Positions 28,701 to 43,700 of a DNA stretch of 64,000 nucleotides are shown here, one piece after another; within the stretch, counting starts at the first letter, position 1; each line of letters starts with the position of its first letter. Below the pieces are notes generated by a model. That model did no database searches. It had not been told where the DNA came from and saw nothing but the letters and a program-made list of their open reading frames with translations. A program made the position numbers and the translations under genes. The stretch lies in the NCBI RefSeq assembly GCF_021155775.2, contig NC_060234.1, positions 38,871,026 to 38,935,025 of the forward strand, written 5' to 3'. The stretch comes from Neodiprion pinetum. Its lineage: Eukaryota; Arthropoda; Insecta; Hymenoptera; Diprionidae.

Positions 28701-31700
28701 GATATCATCGAAATTGTGTTATTCATCGATATTTTTTTCATAAAAAATACTCCTGCAATTAAAAATTATTACTGCAGTAAGCACCATAGCATTGCGGGCA
28801 TCGCGTGCACTTTGCCACGTCGCTGTCAACGACATCGTACATTCTAACTATCTGTGGTGCCGATCAGCTGTGAATATTTAAAGGCAATATTCTGGTGTCT
28901 TCGTAGGAGGTCTGACACGTGAACAATTCAGACTCTGCCTGGAGTTAATTATAGTGAGTTATACACTCCATGCTTATAATCTAAAATTAGCTCAGCGAGT
29001 AATATTGCATTATGCTCCGTCCAGAGAGAAATTAGCGAATACAGGAATTTTGCCAATTTAACCCCTGCGATGCTGCTGCTGGCATCGCGGAAAATTATGT
29101 TCTAGTAAAGCAATTTTTAACGAAGCAACGACTGGCTACCTGCGCTCATAAATTGGTTAAATTTATTTTCCGAAGAATCTGGCAACGTTATTCCAAAGCA
29201 AAAATCGCCAAGCGATTCGTAGTGTTGAAAATACTCCGATTGAATATCAAGTAGAACACATTTTGTCGAAAAAGAATTTTATGGTTACGTGAAAATGAAC
29301 TTTTATCACGCTGCGAATCCGGTTCGCAGGACGAAAAGAAATATAGAAAATCCGTTTAAGCGAAAACGTTCCCTGGGGCACAAAGTTGAAGCGTGATTTT
29401 TTTCCTTTTGTCAGATAGTAAAGTCTAATATGTTATCGCAACGCAAATATCTTCGAAACACCCGAAATATTGTTATACCGTTTTGAGGCCTGAAAAAAAG
29501 TGGCCGAATCACGTAACTTTGTCATATTTTTTCCTGCGATTTTGTGTATCTGTATCACCAACTATCAAGCGATTGTTTTTACAATTAAATAAGGCAGAGC
29601 TTGTATAATTATCTAATAATTGTATACCCGCGTATAAGATTGATTTTCCAGTAATCGCGGATGCTTTAATTAAATTTTTCCTGCATGACCGGGGCAGGTA
29701 ATTAAATCAGGATCGTCATAGTACGAGGTTCATTTTTCTCCAGTAATCCCAGCTTCGTTCGTGTAGCTTTATTTTTCGCAATTATCGAGACAGCCCAATC
29801 AGGATTATGATGGATCAAAGGCGTTATCGAATATGCGTATGTTAAACACGCCGGGGTGAATTCTGACCCATTTTTCATTCGCCGTTGGCGTAATAATAAC
29901 CGTGAATACTGCAGAATACTCTGCCCAGCAAAGATACTTGCAATTTTTATATTACGAAAAAAGCATAAACAATTCATGAACGCTGTGACATAATTCCAGT
30001 TCCAATTTCTAAAAAATGTCTCTGAAAGCGTTCAAACGAGGGGGAAAAACCGCAAAAGATCGTGAATGAGAACTCAGCTGGCAATTCATTCATTAACCTC
30101 AGCTATTTGTTCTCTTCCTTCTTTCCGCCTCCATATCTTCATTCCTCCTTATTTCCCCTTTCGCCAATCATGTTTGCAACCCCCGCAGAGCTCAAGACTC
30201 AACTGGGGAAAGTAAACGTAAGTTACCACACCGCGTCTAACCAAGCGATAAAACTCTGTAAGGCAATTCCTTTTCAGTCTCATCAACATCGCGGGTTCTT
30301 TCTTCTTGCTCCTCGGATGGGAATTTGACCTGACGTGAAACAGACTAACGAAGTCACTTGGGACCCTAAATGAGAATCCTTTTATGTACAAAAATCATGA
30401 ATCCTGGATCATGAAATATTGCTAATAATTCTAAAAACCATCCGTGATCCCTGCGCTCGAGTTTCGTCGATGAAATGTGTTTGATTGCCACGCACTGATA
30501 GCGGGATTCATGAATTTTTTAACGGGTACCTCGAGCTGCATACATTAATCAGAGAAATACATTCTCAACAAAAATTTCAAGCTGAGCATACCTAATTTTC
30601 TTAAGGATTAATTGATCCTCACTACGGAACAGCAATGGACACCGTTCGCAGACATTTCACGGTGCTTGATGCAGAAATGAATTACGCATCCTGTTGGCGT
30701 AGGCCGTGGCGCACAGAACCGAGCCACGGAAAGCATGACATAAATGATAAATTGGATTCACTAAAGTGACAAAAACGCCTTTACATCCAGTGCCCATTAT
30801 TCTTCCACTGTCTGTTTGATTGGTTTTTCGGGCTCACTTTTTTGTTTGCTCATCCATTAGTTTATACATACATGCACACACACATGCAACGTATTTATAT
30901 TTTATATACGTTTCTTCCCTTTAGAGCATGAATATTTGTCGCCAATGATTCGCGATAAAAATTCAATTTAATTTCATTGTCAGTCTATACCGCAGATATT
31001 TCAATGTATAATACACGAATTGGTACGATAAATGCCGAGAAATATTACTCATGGCAGCTTTTTACACCTTCGCAATCAGCCAAAAATAAAAGCACTCGGC
31101 TTAATTGGCCGGGACATCTAAATCAAAAGTTGGGCAAAGAGAAAGAACCGTTTGAAAAATCTTCAGTAATGACCATTCCGTCAACGATGGGGAGCATGAG
31201 TGAAACCACGTCCTTGTAATAGAAATGATTTTAAGCAAATTCGAGTAACCTAAGCAATAAGATATCAATAATTTGAGAAAAGGTTTTGTAAATAGAATAT
31301 GAAAAATTATTGAACTTTGGAGCTTTTGAGACGATTATTATATTTCTGAGCTTATTTCGATCACCATAGAGATCTCCAGAGACTGCGTAAAAAAATGTAC
31401 GAACTAATATCTATACAGTGGATAAAAATAGATTTATGTAAGTAAAGTTAAACAGATTCTGGTGAAAAATTACGTGTGACATACAATCCTTACAACTCTA
31501 CTACAGTGTGATGTTTCTCGAATATTTTTGACATCATTTTCTGAAAATCTGAAAAAGGAGCAAAATAAGTCCAAAATCATTAAAATCGAACAAAAAACAC
31601 GAAAGTTTAATCATCTAGAAAGTTATAATGATAAAAAAAACTTTTCTCGAGTTTATTAATATCTGAGATTGTGGCACTAACATTTCTTCACAATCATTGC

Positions 31701-34700
31701 TATCGCATAACATCGATGTTGTTTCATTTCTGTTCACAATCGTTAGCTCAAATAACAATTTTTTTCCCAACTTTTAACCCAACGTCAGAATTTCCGACCG
31801 ATTAATCCTTACAACGTCGGGCATGGCCATCCTTGCCTGTGTCGATAGGGCCGTAAAAGGACAAATTCATGCTGCGCGAGGTCCCAGACGTGACGTGACG
31901 TGCGACGCTAATCAGGATAAATGCTGAATATTTCTAGATTTAGTCTACCGTCCCACGTACCGCAATTCAAGCGAAGACGCAAATGCGGCCCGGGTTTCCA
32001 ATTATTATACAACTGGGGACCGCTTGCTGTCTCGATCCAGACTTCGTCCTTACTCACGCATGAATTGAAACAGAATTACACCCTGAGGTTTGCGAGGATA
32101 ACGGATATTACAGATTGGTAAACACCTGTGTCAACCAAATTTCCCGCATTCTCGTTTCCACATATCTCAACCTTTCACAGTTAAATCTTCGGGGCGAAAT
32201 CTGACCGCGAAATTTTCGTATCAAACATTTGGTTATATCAGACGACGAATTCTACCATCCCTAAATCCTTGGCACACGTCAGATACGATTTTGTATTATT
32301 CACGCATCTGTCGACGGCAGTATTTTTCTAACTGTTTACCCTCTTCGCCGAGGCTCGAATTTTTTCAAACCAAACGTCGACTGACTAAAATTGAATATAA
32401 ATTTTTCATCGGAAAGTGAGGACTTTTCTATTTAATTACCAAAAGATGTGGCGATGGAAAAATGAAGATACTGTCTCCAAAATTGAAATAAATCGCTTAA
32501 GCCTTGACGGGAATAATTGTGGAGGTTTGTTACAATTAAACTTTCCTAATCCGCAGACAGTTTACTCTGTATCAGACGGGCATAACAACCGGTTTGTACA
32601 GTGTATATTGTATACTCATCGTAACGAAGTAGCCAGATTGGATTCGGCCACTGATTTCTACACGAATTGAAGCTCCAATTTCGCTCTAAACGATGTCACA
32701 GATCCGTGGCGTTCAATGGTTCTCATGGGACCAACCTTTCCACCCCAATATTCCGCCACTCAAATTCACATCTGCGTGTGCACAGTGTTTAAAATATCGT
32801 ATTAGCTCGCCCGTCTACAAGGAAGTTCTCCGTTAGGCCCGGCGGTTAATCCGAAACCAAAGCTCGAATTTAGAGGAGATTTTGTAATCTGCCGTGTTCA
32901 TCACTTTTCAGCACCGCAATGCGTCCGAAAATAATCAGCCGCCTATTTTTGGACACGTCACACGTTTTTCAAATCGTGATTATTGTGGGGCGAGAAAGTC
33001 TCCATTTACTAATGAAACTCTGTACGATTCGTTGAACTATAAAACGAACATTAATAATACGAGAAGAGTTTTCTTTATTTTTCGTATGATAATGGGAAAT
33101 TCTGAAATTGTAACTAATTCTCACGTGAACCCAATCGTCAAAAATGTAAAAACTTTTGATTATTCGCACGGTCCGAATGTACATATCATGGAAGCTCCGG
33201 TACCTATTCGATTAGAAATTCGTTCTTCGAACCACGCGAAGTGAAGACCATGTGTGTTGGTTAAAGGCATGTTATATACCCACGCAACTTTTACGAATTC
33301 ATCTTTCGGAAGCAAATTGAATTTTCCTGCACGTGACACACGCCGGTTTCTATAAACGCTTCGCGATATTCGATTGACATCGCGGTCTTTTCACAAAAAT
33401 TCACTCTCTGTTAAGGTTCAAGCTGTATAGGTTTAACCGTTTGACTGCCATTGTAGCATATTTGCTACAATGACGAAACAGTTATTTTTTTAAATATCTT
33501 CTTCAATTTCAATTAAAAAATCCTGAAATAATTAGGAAAATAGTAACGCACTCTAAAGAAAGTTTTCATTGAATAATTTCATTTTAGAAACTGTTTATTT
33601 AGGCATAAAAATGGAAAAACTGTATTTTTTCAAAGCTTTTAATTGATAAAAATGATTTTTTCCAACGGGAAAGATGCTTGACCGTTAAAGGGTTAAATTC
33701 TTTGTTATTCCGCGAGATTAAGATACACATAATACACGCTTACTTAATTTGCTGACAATCAGCCACATGCGGTAATCAAATATGGTGAAAGGGGGGCAAT
33801 TTTCTTGCAGAAAAATGTATAACTTCACCCAAAAATACAGCCGTTATAAATAATATACTTGTACTCGCTTGAATCAACTGCAAAATATCCGACGCCAATG
33901 AATTTGTTCGAAGAAAGAATCTGGTTTTTAGTAAATTTAATATATTCTTTGTCCGTAATGATATTTTTTTTTAAATACTTACTATAGAACAAGAAGATAA
34001 ATGCTTTGGTTCATCAACTTCCGTATACACAGAAATTTGAGCTTTTGTCGTAATGTATGACGAAGAATTAATACCGAATTGAATACAAATGATTCATATT
34101 CCGTTGAAGCAGTTTTCATTAATCTGTTATTATTCTAAATTACTTTTAAATAAAAGAACAGACTTCAGAAATTTTAATCAAAGAAAATGATTCGTAAAAT
34201 GCGTCGTTCAGTCAAATTTCAGGTCATTTTTCCCTCAGTCCATCCTGCATACTAAGCAAGATTTGTCGCTGGTTTAATCTTTGAAAAAAAAAAAATGGTC
34301 TCTCTTTTTACGGCGTGAGCAAGGATCGGTCAAAGCAGAACGCTGCTGCACGGCAGAAGGTCGAGGGGTTTTTGAAAAGTGTTTTTCCTCACATTTTTCC
34401 CCACTTAATTCTCTCCAATAAATTTCTCCGTCGACGTGACACGTGCGTTTTGCATGTCACGCTGCAGAAAACGACATTTTTTGACAAGGAGACGTATATT
34501 ATGGGTCTTTGATCCTGCCTGTCCAAGAATGAAATTTTTTTTCTTTGCGGGCGTTGCAAATTGTATTGGATAATGATACAGCTCCCCTTTGGCATAAACG
34601 ACAAGACGATGTAGCCTGAATGCATATGAGAGCTGAGTTTATTTCTCAGTTTCATTGAGTTTCCGGCTGAGAGGTGATTCAAGGCCTTCTAACTTTCGAC

Positions 34701-37700
34701 ACGTGGCAACATCACAGCTTATCTTTTCTTTCTTTACGCTTATTGCTACTCCCCCCAAAAAGTAAATTGAACGGTTATCATTTTCCACGAATGTACCGAT
34801 AATCTCGTCTCCAGGGAAAACAGGGATCCTGTTATGATACCGATATTGTCGTCGAACATCGCGACTTCGACGAAATTAATGAAACTGTAACCGATACAAG
34901 AATATTTTTACGTAGCTATGACAATAACGTTGGGTGAAACTCGAGGACACATTTTGTACGTACTAAAAGCAATTTCCAACAAACCTTGCCCAGGTATTAT
35001 TCGTATTTTTCTACCTCTACTCTTGTAATTATTATTATTGAAACATATCCGTCGTCTCGTGTTTTGAAGCGCTGAAAATTTAAGGGGATTCGAAAAGGCA
35101 ATGGAAGCGAGGCTCGAAAAACGTCTCACGATCAGTGAGCTTCTCTCATTCTGAAGAAAATACAGGATATCTTCTAAGTGTAAAATTCGTTCGTTCATTT
35201 CTCGGAAAATTGGCTAACAAAAATGAAGTGACTTAAGAAAAAAAAACAAAAATAAAATACGCAGCGTAAAAACATCCCATGGAAACGATCCCACTCCGAT
35301 TCGCGAGCAGCCGTAAATCTCGCGTTGCGAAGAGGAAAAAAGAAAACAACATGGATAAAATTTCACCAGGTGGGATAGGTATAATACAGTTGAAACAAGT
35401 CGAAATAAACCGTGAATTCGCGAATGTTATACGTATTGCTTACCGTAAATTGCGCCCAAGATACAGCTTCGAGCAATTTCATTTCAACATCGTTGACATT
35501 TGTTTGACGACACATTTCGCCTACTGAGATGAAAGGAAAATTCAATCAAAAACAAGACGATCCTGTCATCTGCGAATTGAAAGAAAAAATTTATTCTAAG
35601 GTTCGGAAAATGGGTTAAAACTGAAATTTGCTCATGTTCTTTCGCCTAGCTTTGAAGTTCAACAGATCAAACCTATCCTTTGACGAAATTGGTTTCGCAG
35701 TTTGAAATGACGCGTCTAATAAGTTTGTGGTAAAAATATATTCAAATTTATCAGCCTGATTTATTTATTATAATTTTATTAAATGGCAGATGTGTATATA
35801 CATACGTATTCCGGAGCTTTGTTTCACCGGATCTCGCAGATGTTCAATTAATTAAGAATATTACCAGGAAACGGCGAAGTTTCTTGTACATATAAGAGAC
35901 TTTGGTAGCATCTGGATGAAATTAAAAAACTTGGCACAGTTCTGGCACTCATTCAGCTCAATTGCGATAGTGCCATGAGTTATATAATATCTTCATTGAT
36001 TTTCCATCTAAAACGCAACGCGATTGCCTGCGACATTTTGTTTTTAAAACAAATGCAGATATTTTCACGAGAATAATAAGTGAGCGCAAATGGGAGAAAA
36101 TTTTTTTCAAACAATGATAAACTGCTGAATATCATTCGTATACTGACATCAAATTATCGATGAAGGCACTCGGATAAATTACTCGCGGGACTCAAGTCCC
36201 AGTTGCTTTGTTGCAGTTAGATTTCAACAGTTCACGATTCGAGCTTCGTTCCCGTTTAAAGAAGACCAATATTATCGAACCTCCGATTGAATTCTACGGC
36301 CGCTTGAGGGAACTCAATTTGTCTCAATTTCAACTTTTCACGATGGTCTCGTTTACCCAAGGGTTCCAAATTATTCGCGTCGTAACTTATCAATGAACAA
36401 AAGTTTTCCAACTATACATACGTTTATCGACTTTTAGTTTCTGTTCGATCCGGACCATTCTCCATTCTTTTCCTTCTCTTGTACTTGTACGTACACGTGT
36501 ATTAGACTTTTTCAAATGAGGGCAATATATATATATATATATATATACATATATATATACATGTACAAGGTGTAGACATTAGTTTTTGCCGTAGATACAA
36601 AAGAATCGTCCCTACGTATATATAAGACCTTTAGCTCTAGTGTGAATTCCGTGCCTCAGAACACGATGCAGTTACTTTTTCTCATTCATATACTACGTAA
36701 AAAAAACATTCCTATTTCCGTCTCTTCGCCGAGTTTTTGCAAAATAATCGCAAGTACGATCTTAAGTGGATATAATTTCGTAAATAATTAATGTATCTTC
36801 AAAAATGTTTGTAGCTGTTTTTTTTTTTTTTTTTTACGTCAGAGCGACCAAATAGCAGATATTAGCAGAGTCAGGGTCTCATGTACGTTGTTATTTAAGC
36901 TTTTCCAAGGTCTTAAAAACTTTTCACGTTTATTACTGTTGCCATGCTCTCCAAAAAGGGACTTAAAACTCGTGACTGAGCGTCTTTAACTTTTATATCT
37001 TACCTCCGGCTTGTAATTATGTCAGTGAACGTAGATTAACTGGTGTGTATATTTACATTTTACAACATAATATTTTTTTACCATCATAACCACCCCTCCC
37101 AGCCCATGGTTTACGGAAAGAGCGAAAAGATGACGAAGCTCCGGGCCAATATTTATATGATATGAATGTTGATAACGCGGATGTAAATACGATGCAAGCG
37201 CTGGTTAAAATCAACTGAATTAGGTTTAAACCGAAGTTGGCCAATTAGCGTTCAGCGTGATGAGAATTTACTCTTCAATCAGTTCCCTGCTTCGAAGAAC
37301 ATACCGACAGGATCTTACACCTCGTTCACTTCATATAATAATAATAATAATAATATGAGCGTGTGTAATTACTTCTCAAAGGAGCCAAAATGCTCGAAGA
37401 AACGTGATCTCTGTCGTTTCGAGGCTTATCGCTGCTGGCATAATTGGCAGTGGGAGAAATTTTTCGTTGCGAAACTAAGGGTGTCATACCACATCCTTCC
37501 TCCGCTGTCCTTTGACGTGACGAAATCAATTAATGGTCCTCAAAGAGACGAGTGATACCTAAACGTACCTTAATTTTGCTCGTTAACCAGTACTAGGCGT
37601 GCTTTCGCCACCGTGGAACAAGCCTACAATATCGTTACCTCAAGTACTAACCAAATTATTAACTCGCCATGATTTTGCGCTAGGTATTGACCCAGTGCCG

Positions 37701-40700
37701 AGGATACATACTTACCTGAATTTGTAAGGTGCGCGTGCATCAAAGGCCCTCCAGAGTCCAGATTCCGGTTTTACCCTTTATCAATCGAGTTTAGAAACTC
37801 GCAGAGAAAGACAAGGTGAATTGCTCACAAAATTACATGCTAATGAGGAATCTCGCAGCGCGTAGCTTTGCTTTGTCTTATTTATCAACGGCAATAAGAG
37901 TAGACGGCTGAAAAAGTGGATGCATTTGGAAATTTATGTCTTGACAACCAATTATCGTTAACAAGACTTGAGAATTAAAACTTCTTTTCGATGCCCTAAA
38001 AAGGGCCTTAACCGATTTGCTTCAAATTTTGAGGCAGTATTCTCAGAGTTCTCAGTGGGTCCCATTTGCCCCCTCGATCTGAAGAATCAGTTATTAATCC
38101 AAGCTTCTCTCTTTCTTGTTTCAGACGGTCTCAGTTAGCGTGAGCATCCTCACTCTGACTTTCATTTCGATCGATCGTTGGTACGCCATCTGCTTCCCAC
38201 TGAAGTTCAAATCGACAACGAGCCGAGCCAAGACAGCGATAATAATAATTTGGGTAGTCGCCCTGCTTTTCGGTGAGTAGCTGATCAGAATTATTTCGTT
38301 CAAGAAGTAAGAGGGTCGCTAGCCTGAGGTTCCTCTCACTTATGAGGAAAGTATTTACACGGGCGAACGAGGCTGATATTTGTGTTTGATATTTACTGAG
38401 GATTTCCATTTCGGTCCAGATCTCCCGGACTTGATGGTGCTTCAAATTGTGCAGCACAAATACAGGGTCGAGACGACATTTTTTACTCAGTGCGCTCCCT
38501 CCTGGAGTCACCAGAGCGAAGCAACCTTCATCATCATTAAACTGGTCATCTTGTACACCGCGCCGCTACTCTTCATGAGTATCGCATACTGGCAAATCGT
38601 ACGCGTTCTCTGGAGGAGCGACATTCCCGGGCACAATTGTGAGTAAACCTATAAACCACGCTGACTGAACTTCCGTTCGTACAAGTAAAGGGAAGAACCG
38701 ATATCGCGAAGAAGTGAAAGTTGCACAATTATCCGGAGAATCGTGTTCTCATTTTGACTTTAGATAAATTCGGAGTAGCTGGCGTGGAAGTTGTTTCCTT
38801 TTCCCCACGTCATAGGTATGATACCCAAGTCAATAGCAGTCCAATAAAATGGTAATGCCTTGGAATTTTTATCTACTGCGCGAGGAAAGGTGACATTGTT
38901 CAGATTTGTGAGCGGAGATTGCCTTCAAGAGTAAAAGCAATTTCGCGGGAGATATTCAGTCAAAAATGCGATTCCTTTCGCAGTGTTACCTTCGTTTTTC
39001 GAAAGAGATCTGTTCGAACGCTGGATACGCGCTTTGTCTAATACGAAATATATACGTATTGGAGGCGGGGCATCAGATATGCCAAGTATACGACAAAAGA
39101 TATAACGTATGCGCGAGAATGAAGGGTGCATGTAATCCGGCTTGCAATCTCTGCCCGAGTACTCCAGGAATAATAAACCGAGGCTCAAATACGTGAACGC
39201 GTCTATCGGAATATCTGTTTACGAGGTATCGCAAGTCGCACGCCACATGTTCGTGTCGCTGAAGCGTTCTGGGGTCGGAAATCCATGATTTCAAATGATT
39301 ACTTGCAGGCCAACTATATCATTAATCTAAAGTAGCGGCAATAGAAATATATATATATATGTATAATGAATCATTTGTCATTCGAAGAATGAGAACGAAG
39401 TTGAAATTTGGTTGTGAAACAATACGCTGTATTTTTTATTTTTTGTTTTTTTCTTAATCTATAAACGATGTTTTCACTCCTCTTGGAACAGCTATGATGT
39501 TATTCTTAATTTGAGTTTCTCTGAACTCTTGCCATTTTCGCAAATCTGGTTGAGAGTCATGTTATATGCATAGCTTGCAAAATCAATAGCCATTTATCTG
39601 TTCGTAGCTTTAACAATAATAGATACTGCAAGGTGGAATAAAGCTGGATATTTAGCGATCGAAGGAGATAATAATAGGTACATGAATTCTCCGCACGAAA
39701 TAGCTGATTCTTGTAGTAATAATATTTCTGCAATACTTAGAGCTAATAATTTTCTTTCGAACCACGCTAAATGTGGATTGTTATGGTTCCAATGGAGCCA
39801 AAATTACAACGTTATTGCATGGATAAAGTCCGAACAACGGTTTAATTCAAAGCACTTCAGTTTCTACGCTTAATGTAATTAATGCTTACATATGGGTTGG
39901 TAAAATAACCCTTCGCATGTTATCCCTTAGGATTGGATTCGTTGGAAGAATTTACGTTTTGTTCGTTGTTTTCGGTGTATCGATGAGCAACAGATCCACA
40001 AACCAAATTAAAAGGATTTTGATTGTAAATTTGTGTGTTGGAATGGTGCGTGAACTTTATTTTTCATGCAAAACGTCGTAAGCTATAAAATTTTAACGAC
40101 GCCCAGGATTAGCAAAAAAAAAGTACCTCCAAGTATGAATCAACGCTTCAAATATTTCCACATTCTTATTTATGGAAAAGGAAATTCTTTTACACGTAGT
40201 TATCGGATGAAATTCTGTTCCAGTATTTTGGTAAATTATGTATAAGCGAAAAGTGATATTTTGTCCACAACAACGCTCTTGTTCGAAAAGATTTCTTTGC
40301 TGCCTCGCTCTCTTCCAGGCTATATTTTCTCATCGTACAAGTATTGCGGGTGGAATAGAACGGATGGGTAAATTATCGACATGATTTGGGGAATTCTGCC
40401 CAGTATAGGCAGATTCACGTACACACAAGTGATTCAAGCGTGAGGCGCGTACGTGCCAAAGTAATCGAAGGGGAAGTTAACAATCGGGGGAGTAAAGGGA
40501 GGCCGTTATCCGGCTGCAGGCACGATATCGCAGATATTATCTACGAGTGGGTATAACCCAACCTAAGCCCCATCCACACCAAAAGTTATAACGTGGTTTA
40601 TTTCATTTTCAGTTTCGAGCAGAGGGAGTCACGTAATAGCGACCACCAACAACCCCGGTAATCTCGAGGGTCAGTTAAGGTCCAGGCGAAAGGCTGCCAA

Positions 40701-43700
40701 AATGCTCGTAGCTGTTGTACTGATGTTCGCTGTATGCTACTTTCCAGTTCATCTACTGTCTGTTCTCAGGTATATGTTATTATTGTTATTTTATATGAAT
40801 ACATACCTATGTACACAACATACGTATACGTATAGACCAAGGAAGCCCGTTAAGCGCGAGTTTCAAAATTACTTCATTGTCAAACAGCAAACTACCAAGC
40901 AGGCACACGAGGGATTTCTCTTCTACTACACACATTAGGGATGCACGGAACGTACAGTCAGCTCAAAAATGTGATGACGCAAGAATATGGCTAAGCCGAG
41001 ATTTAAAAAGTCTAATCGAATATCATCGAATTATGTCTCAGAGTTTGAAAAAAGTCCCTGTAATCTTGAAAGACATGTTCAATCATTGAAATCGAATTGT
41101 CAACGTCGCGTTGAATTAACGACGCAATTGAAATCACATTGACCTAATATTTCTTTTTTCATCTCGTCTTTTTATCTAAAAAGTGAAATGAATACGTTAT
41201 ACAATGAAAAACGTATCATTGCTAGACAGATTTTTTCTTGGGCTTACAGAAGCTTCTTCTTAAGCTTTGCTTTCCTAGATCGTCTACCAGTGAAATGAGC
41301 TATGGTTCATTAAAATCTGACAAGCAATGTCGTTTTTTCGATGAAAAATGATAGAATAATGTATTGTTGTTTCTGTGGATTTGTCAACATAGCCAGGTCT
41401 TTAAGTTTTTAGTTATCTACATGTAACCAGATGAGTTCAAATGAGACCATACAAACCTTTGTTTCATCACGTTTTATGTACGACCACTTTTTCGATCTGA
41501 CTGTACGTCCAGTGCCTTCCTGATTTAATTTCCGCATCCATATGTCGATTTTGGAATTCTGTTAGCTCTGATTCATCGATTCATGTCGTTGAACGGCCGC
41601 TAGTCGTCTGTATACGTTAATCTAGAACATGTATAACCCACTTAACACGAATTTAGAAACTCGCCCCATTAGTTTTTAAGGAGCAAACGTGTTCTCGTAT
41701 ATTTATCCAAGCTGAAGCCCTGATAGCGCGGGACTCCGCGCCGTTGTGTCGTGAAATATAGTTTTTATAAAATTTCGCCGTCCGACATTGCGGAAAAATT
41801 AATTGAAACTCGAGCCGTTTGTACCAGATTCTACAGAGCTTCGTTCGTGCCACCGCGCAGTAATTGAAAATTCACGAACAAAAGTGTCCAATGGTCTAGG
41901 AACCGTTCCGCGAGCTAGAGCGAATGGAAAAAATCATTTCCATTCCTGTTGTACATAAGAGAAAATTCAATAACGCTTGTCTCTCAGACGTTCTACACTG
42001 CAATTTGTTCAATGCAGTTTGGTTTAACGTCAGTTTTTATTGCAGGTATACAGTGGAAGTTAAGGCGAACCAGACGACGAAGACTATCAGTTTGCTGGCC
42101 CATTGGCTCTGCTACGCAAACAGCGCAGTGAATCCTCTCATCTACAACTTTATGAGCGGTAAGTAAATCACCGAGCGTGGGTAACGATCTCGCCAGCTCA
42201 AAGTAACGTTATCGTATTTAATCCTCCTGAAGCATCTTATTTTCGCGTTACAACAAGAAAGACGCGTGTATCGCTTGATTAATGAAGATGTCAAAAATGC
42301 AACACGACAAAATTGCATTTTCCCAAAGTTGCCCGTTGAGATCAAAGATTCAGTTCATCACTCATTTGCGACACCCTGCAAGTTCTGGCATCGCACATAT
42401 GACACATATCTCCTAAGCATATGCCTAGATAGACGTACGAATATCTTTAGCACGTTCATAAGTCTGTGGAATATTCGTGCGCATTGGACGAAAGTTAAAT
42501 ATAATAGGTGTAAGGTTGTATATTAACATACACGCGAAGAGTGTGTGCGGGGCAAATATACCCTGAGACGACAAAATTGATTGAGGTAAAGTTCACTACA
42601 CTGCACGATGTGCGGCGAGGGTAAAATTATAATCACTTTTCAACCAGTCATTATTCCTATCGCTTTTCTTCCTTTTTATCAACCATCTCGCATTCTCATT
42701 TAAAGATCGCCGATCATTGTCTTCCCTCAAAATTCTTCCAGAACATTGAAGAATATATAAGAGAACCCATTTGCACGCGTTCGCGAGCATTTGAATTCGG
42801 AATGCCATTACCGGTCGCGAAAATGATGGGTTCAAAGATTAGAGCTAAAAAATGTATAACAAAGATAGATCTCCATTTCTGGTGGAAGAGAATTAGGTAC
42901 CATGACTGTCTCTGGCAGGTGTATAAAACGATTTTTTTTTTTTACGAACGGATGATCAAGCTGGTAGAATATTTTGGAAAAGTTATTCCATACCAAGAGC
43001 ATCAAGGTATAATCATAACGCTGTGCAAATCAATGAATTATGAATATTATCGTCCTGAACTTTATTATTCTGCACCCACGGTAAATAATTAATAGCCATA
43101 AATGTAATGGTTGTACGTCGGTTCCCTCGGTACAAAGCAAAGAGGGTCAAAGTTTTGTCCCGTTTGCATATTTACGTCCAAACACGAAAATTATTCATGA
43201 TACGACTACGCACACATTTGCCGTATATAATGGGTTTGAAATGGGATCTCTGTACGGCGTTTTATACCACAATTAATTCCCACATCGTACCCGGACTCCA
43301 ATTTGCGTTGGGAATGAAAAAGGTGATTAGTAAACTAAAACCCAATTTTTCAATGCATCGTTTTATCCAAGGAGGACTGGCAAACAAATGTTACATATAC
43401 ATCCACTATCAAGAATCACGGTTTATACGTATACATATATTACATTATCGATCAGCCTACGTCCGATTACAATTAGACTCCCGATAATACTCCGTAAGCA
43501 ATAAATCGTGAATAAATCGACGGTGCTGACAACGATGGATTTCTGATTCGTTTCCAGGTAAGTTCCGGCAGGAGTTTCGTCGCACGTTCCTGGACTGTTC
43601 GCCGAACAACGAGAACGGCGGTGTGAGTCGTCGGCCGACGATACCGAGCGGTTATCGGCTTTCGCAAAATCGGCGTGACCTTTGACCCACGCAATCAGTG

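Larger units (their letters stand above)
10787..38124 (+). other. Receptor intron 1, 27,338 bp
   Basis: It runs from gtgagt after exon 1 to tttcttgtttcag before exon 2. I find no protein-coding gene inside on either strand; the longest frame is a 204-codon minus-strand frame at 25298-25912 with no family features. It carries a 22-bp palindrome (15422-15443), a G-run (16856-16888), a foldback element (21064-21215), nested hairpins (25455-25529), a TTAA-flanked MITE (33437-33692) and AT-type microsatellites. Large first introns of insect receptor genes often hold enhancers, but no specific element can be named here. Confidence 0.75.
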
